A stretch of DNA of 64,000 nucleotides from Dicaeum eximium (Eukaryota > Chordata > Aves > Passeriformes > Dicaeidae): the NCBI GenBank assembly GCA_013396995.1, contig VWZP01008345.1, positions 530,946-594,945 of the forward strand, in the 5' to 3' direction. The notes under the pieces were generated by a model, which was given only the letters and a program-made list of their open reading frames with translations, was not told the DNA's origin and did not search any database. Shown here piece by piece: positions 60,341 through 64,000 of the stretch (within the stretch, counting starts at the first letter, position 1; each line of letters begins with the position of its first letter). The position numbers and the translations under genes are program-made.

Positions 60341-63300
60341 GCTCTGTGGGGCTGAGTTGCCCACTGGAGCTAACCCAGGGCATGTGCACAGATGAGTGAC
60401 ATCCACGGGCACAGGTGGGTGCAAATGGCAGCTCTCCTGCTGACCCATGTGCCCAGTTAGTAGTTCCTAACAGGTATTACCCAAGTTTCTGTCCCCTTGA
60501 GCAGCTAAATGCCTCTGGACAAACCTGGGTGACTGAATATATGAGTAGCTCCACTGAGACCCAAGTCTGCCCCTGTTTAATGGCTTCAGGATTTGTGGAG
60601 CTTCATGCAAGAAACCCAGAGAAGATAAGGGTTTATCTTTAACTTCAGCATGAGCTACAGGGATATGATTGTACAGAACCACACAAGGCACCCATTTTCT
60701 TTATGATGCAAAGGACCTAAAAACAGGTGTAATGAAAAAAGAAAGCAGCACAGCACTTTGTGGGAGGTTATGGCAAAGCTAAGCCAGTCCTTACAGCCCT
60801 GTGAAAACTCTGCCAGCCCCAGAACGTTATGCAGAGAGCACTGCCACTCTATTTTCCTCCATTTAGCTGCACATTTTTCACACAATTCTGATGCAGCCCT
60901 GCACTATGAGCAGCTGGAGCCTGTTGTACTGACCTGAGCACGGAGCTTTTGAGTGCTTGGAGTAACTGGGTTGTGTTAATGTCAGTAAGGAATTTCAGAG
61001 AGGGAGTGTTTTTCTGGCACGATTCTGTTCCAGTAAGACCTTGATAACTGTGAATGTCCCTCCCTGCAGGAGAAAGCCACAAATGGCAGAGGGATCCCTC
61101 TGTCACCAGCCTGTGATGTATGGACACCCCCACACACCATCCATCCCAGGGAAAGTGCTGCTGCTGCTGCTTTGTTCCTCCTGAATTTCCTGTCTGGAGA
61201 AGCCTGTGCCATTGTTCTTTAAACTCTAATTGTTATTGTGGCTGCAAAGCAAGCTGTGTATTCCCAATTTTGTCCCACCCCTCGAAAATAACACGATAGT
61301 TGTACTCACAGCATATCAGAGAAGGACCTGAGAGTGCTCACAGGTGTGCTCAGTGGGGAAGGACAGGGGAGGGACAGCATTCAGCCTTTCCTCATCCTGG
61401 TGGGACACAGGTGGCTCTGAACTGGGAGATCTGACAGCACCCACAAACATCACAGCAGGTCAGGCCAAGCTTGGGACATGAAGATGAAAATGTGTCCTGT
61501 GCCTTTTCCCTCCTAAAAGCCAACAGGGTAATGAGCATTGTGGCTGGTACAGGAACACCCCTTTGCCTCACCTTCAAGCCCCTGCTCTGTGCTCTCCTAC
61601 TCTGATGGGAGGTGCATGAATTTTACCCCCAACACACAGAAACCACACACCTGCAGTTACCAGGGAATTTCATGTGACTGCCACTGGTGACAACATTCTA
61701 GGCAATATGATGTGGAAAATACACAGAGATGCTCTCAAAGCATATTTTTTCCTGCCCTGTGGATAGCTTCTTTTGTTAATAATTTTCTTGTGATAACTAG
61801 GACATCAAATTATTTTGGAGTTGTTCTCAAAGGTGTATAGATACTTCATTTCTGTGCTGACAGCTTTAATTATTCAGCCGGCTGTAGCACTGGATGAAAT
61901 ATAATCGCAACAAAGGGCTCCTAACACCACAAGTAATAGCCAATTGTGAGGATGGCATGTTAAAATCAGCAGTGAAAAACAGCTTATACTCTCTGACCTC
62001 TACCCAGTCAAATCCTCCTGTTGCTATAGTTGCTGTTCTAGAAAGAGTGTTATTTCTCTCAGCTGAGAGTCTCTTGTGAGACAAAAGGAAAACATTGCCT
62101 TTCCTTGAATCTTTTCTGTGGTCCCAAGCCATTATATCTTATCAGCAGACTGATTATTCATTTAAAATGCAAACCTATTAAAAAAATGTAATTTTCTGTC
62201 GTACCTCACTTGACATGCATTTCCCATTTACTCCTGTGGAGATGCAGTGACTCTTTAACATCTTGAAAATTCATATGGAGTAGAAAGAAGCTCAGTCTCG
62301 AGTGTGGTGTGGGCAGTGGACATTTGTCAGAGCTGAACTCTCCCAGCCCTCCATGGGCAGCCCCACAGCTGCAAATGTTGAGCTCACCGTGCAGGAAAAG
62401 AAGTGCCCCAGGGGACCCAAACCCCTCTGAAATGACCCCAAAGTTCACAAGTGTCCCACATTGAGGAAGTACATGAAAGCTCAAACATGAGTGGGAAAAT
62501 GTTGCAAAGTGCTCCTAAAAGCTTGCAGACATTTGGTACAGCAGACCCAGTGGCAGGACCTTTGTCTACAGCCTGGGGATGAGATGAGGTCAAGGAACAG
62601 CAAAGGACATCCTGACTGACAGAGGAGCAGGGCCCTACAGCTTCTGAGCCACTCCCTGGGCTGCCCATAAATACCTTTTAAAGTGATTTCCAGTATGGGA
62701 GCAGGTAGAAGGCCAGGCTGGAAAATAATTAAATCTAAGGAAAAACGGAAAGAAGAACGTGCTGAGGAAGAAGACCTTGCCAAAGCCCTTGGTTAAAATG
62801 TGCATTTGGGTTCCTGTCTGGCAAAACTCAAAAATACTGTCTGGGAAATTCACTTAGTTAAGAAGAGAAGGAAGAGTAAGAGTAAATAATTAAGGTTCAC
62901 ATTATCCTTTGAGCCTGGCATCTGCTTAAATTAGCTCATTTGATCTCTACTTTCTCCTTTAATCTGAGTAGTTCTGAAAGAGTTGTTACAGGACACAGGT
63001 CTCTGTTCTGGTTTGCCTCTTTTTGTCCTACTATTTATCCAATTAATTTATTTCTTCTGCATTTTAGATTCCTTTGTCTGCTTTTACCAATTTTCCCTCC
63101 ATGCATTGTCTCATCTTTCTGCCCTTGCTCTCACTTTCTTCCAAAATGGGGTTGTTTTGAATCTATTAATTTTTTTTAGTAATGGAATTTCCAAAGTTCT
63201 TCTGAAGACTGAACTGGTTATATCATGGCCAGAGGACAAAGCCAGCCCAGCTGCCCTGCAGAGCTGAACCCAGGGTGTTGCAGGGCAGGCATCTCCTGCT

Positions 63301-63643
63301 TGCCCTCCCCGGGTCCCACCCTGCTCTCACCCCAGGCTCCTCACCCCGATTTCTGATTCCTCCTCCCAGCCCTGCAGATTCACTGGGAGCTGGATAATTT
63401 TAGAGCTGTCCAGGGCAATACACAGAAGTAAACAAAATGTGTCCCACATTAAGTTTTCCACCCATTCTTGTTGCCACTGTATCACCAGAGAGTCTGGGGA
63501 GGGTGGGTAGGTACCTGCTCACATTGGTTTCCACACAGGTAACACACTCAGACAATGTTCAACCCCTCTTGGATTATTTGCAAACCTGCCAATTTTCACT
63601 TCCCAGGTGCCAAGGGTCACTTTGCAGCAGGAAAAGCAGTGTA

Positions 63644-63667
63644 AGAATTCAGAATTCAGAATTCAGA
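63644..63667. repeat. Three-copy heptamer repeat AGAATTC
   Basis: Three perfect tandem AGAATTC units followed by AGA. It is a small minisatellite-like expansion in intergenic DNA. Confidence 0.85.
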
Positions 63668-63930
63668 GCCCTGGGCTCTGCACCGAAAATCCTTCTTTCA
63701 CCATCTGTGGAAAAGGGCTCTCAAGGCTAGATACATTATCAAAGTTTAAATTAGGTCCATTGAATTTTATTAGCAAATGTCTACTTTGTTAGCAATTTCA
63801 TGCTGCCTGTTAACATTTGTTTTTAATATATTGTTATCACTCATCACAAAAGGCTAATCCTGTTAGCACTTTCCATATTGTATTACAGAAAACAAACCAG
63901 AAGGCTGTGATTCCTCACCCTGCCACTTTC

Positions 63931-64000
63931 ATATATATTTATATATTTATATATTTATAACATATATTTATAATTATATTATAATAATTTTTATATAAAT
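63931..64000. repeat. AT-rich simple sequence at window end
   Basis: The last 70 bases are nearly pure A and T, built of ATATATTT-like units decaying into TTATAATTATA. The block is cut by the window edge, so its full length is unknown. Confidence 0.9.

Larger units (their letters stand above)
48086..64000. other. Downstream intergenic region, no supported gene
   Basis: About 16 kb follows the probable end of XYLT1. Open frames of up to about 130 codons exist on both strands, often overlapping, but none has recognisable domains, exon borders or partner exons. Content consists of simple repeats listed separately, A-rich tracts, AT-rich blocks at 50.98-51.07, 52.0-52.14 and 63.93-64.0 kb, and GC-richer unique sequence between. 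An unannotated noncoding transcript cannot be excluded. Confidence 0.7.

Noticed and set aside
60173..60448. Antisense Ser-Leu-Thr-His repeat protein
   Set aside because: It is just the translation of the GAGT microsatellite; any frame through a four-base repeat free of stops looks this way.

Overview
The window is vertebrate genomic DNA and carries the 3' half of one multi-exon gene on the + strand: XYLT1, protein xylosyltransferase 1. This Golgi GT14-family enzyme adds the first xylose of the glycosaminoglycan linker to serines of proteoglycan core proteins. Seven coding exons with canonical AG acceptors and GT donors join in frame into 529 codons plus a stop. If the last residue is set to 959, the length of human XYLT1, the remembered landmark residues fall exactly in place (C471, R481, D494, C574, R598, N777, and the 745-747 motif). 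The product is therefore colinear with human XYLT1 with no net insertion or deletion from residue 431 onward. Exon order is 7231-7311, 19134-19350, 21411-21587, 23514-23776, 27133-27328, 32276-32609 and 40170-40492. These would be exons 6-12 if the gene keeps the human 12-exon plan.

The host is most likely a bird, or less likely another sauropsid. The introns are short (1.9-11.8 kb), whereas the human locus spans several hundred kb. Recognisable interspersed repeats are sparse, and exons are GC-rich against AT-rich introns. This is an inference, because no diagnostic CR1 or other lineage-specific repeat could be identified with confidence.

Layout: 1-7230 is intron upstream of the first visible exon. 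7231-40492 holds the seven coding exons and six introns. 40493 to about 48,085 is the probable very long 3' UTR, with early poly(A) signals near 40.87-40.93 kb and a distal tandem pair at 48,056-48,069. From about 48.1 kb to the end I see no supported gene, only simple repeats, A-rich tracts, one near-perfect palindrome and AT-rich DNA.

The encoded part covers the C-terminal end of the GT-A catalytic (Branch) domain and the whole xylosyltransferase C-terminal domain. The transmembrane anchor, stem and N-terminal half of the catalytic domain lie upstream of the window. No CRISPR array, operon, tRNA, rRNA or intact mobile element was found. The most notable protein-level feature is the 745-747 motif, which reads Glu-Trp-Asp here instead of the human Asp-Trp-Asp. 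The window looks like an ordinary vertebrate gene locus; I found no evidence of an undescribed system.
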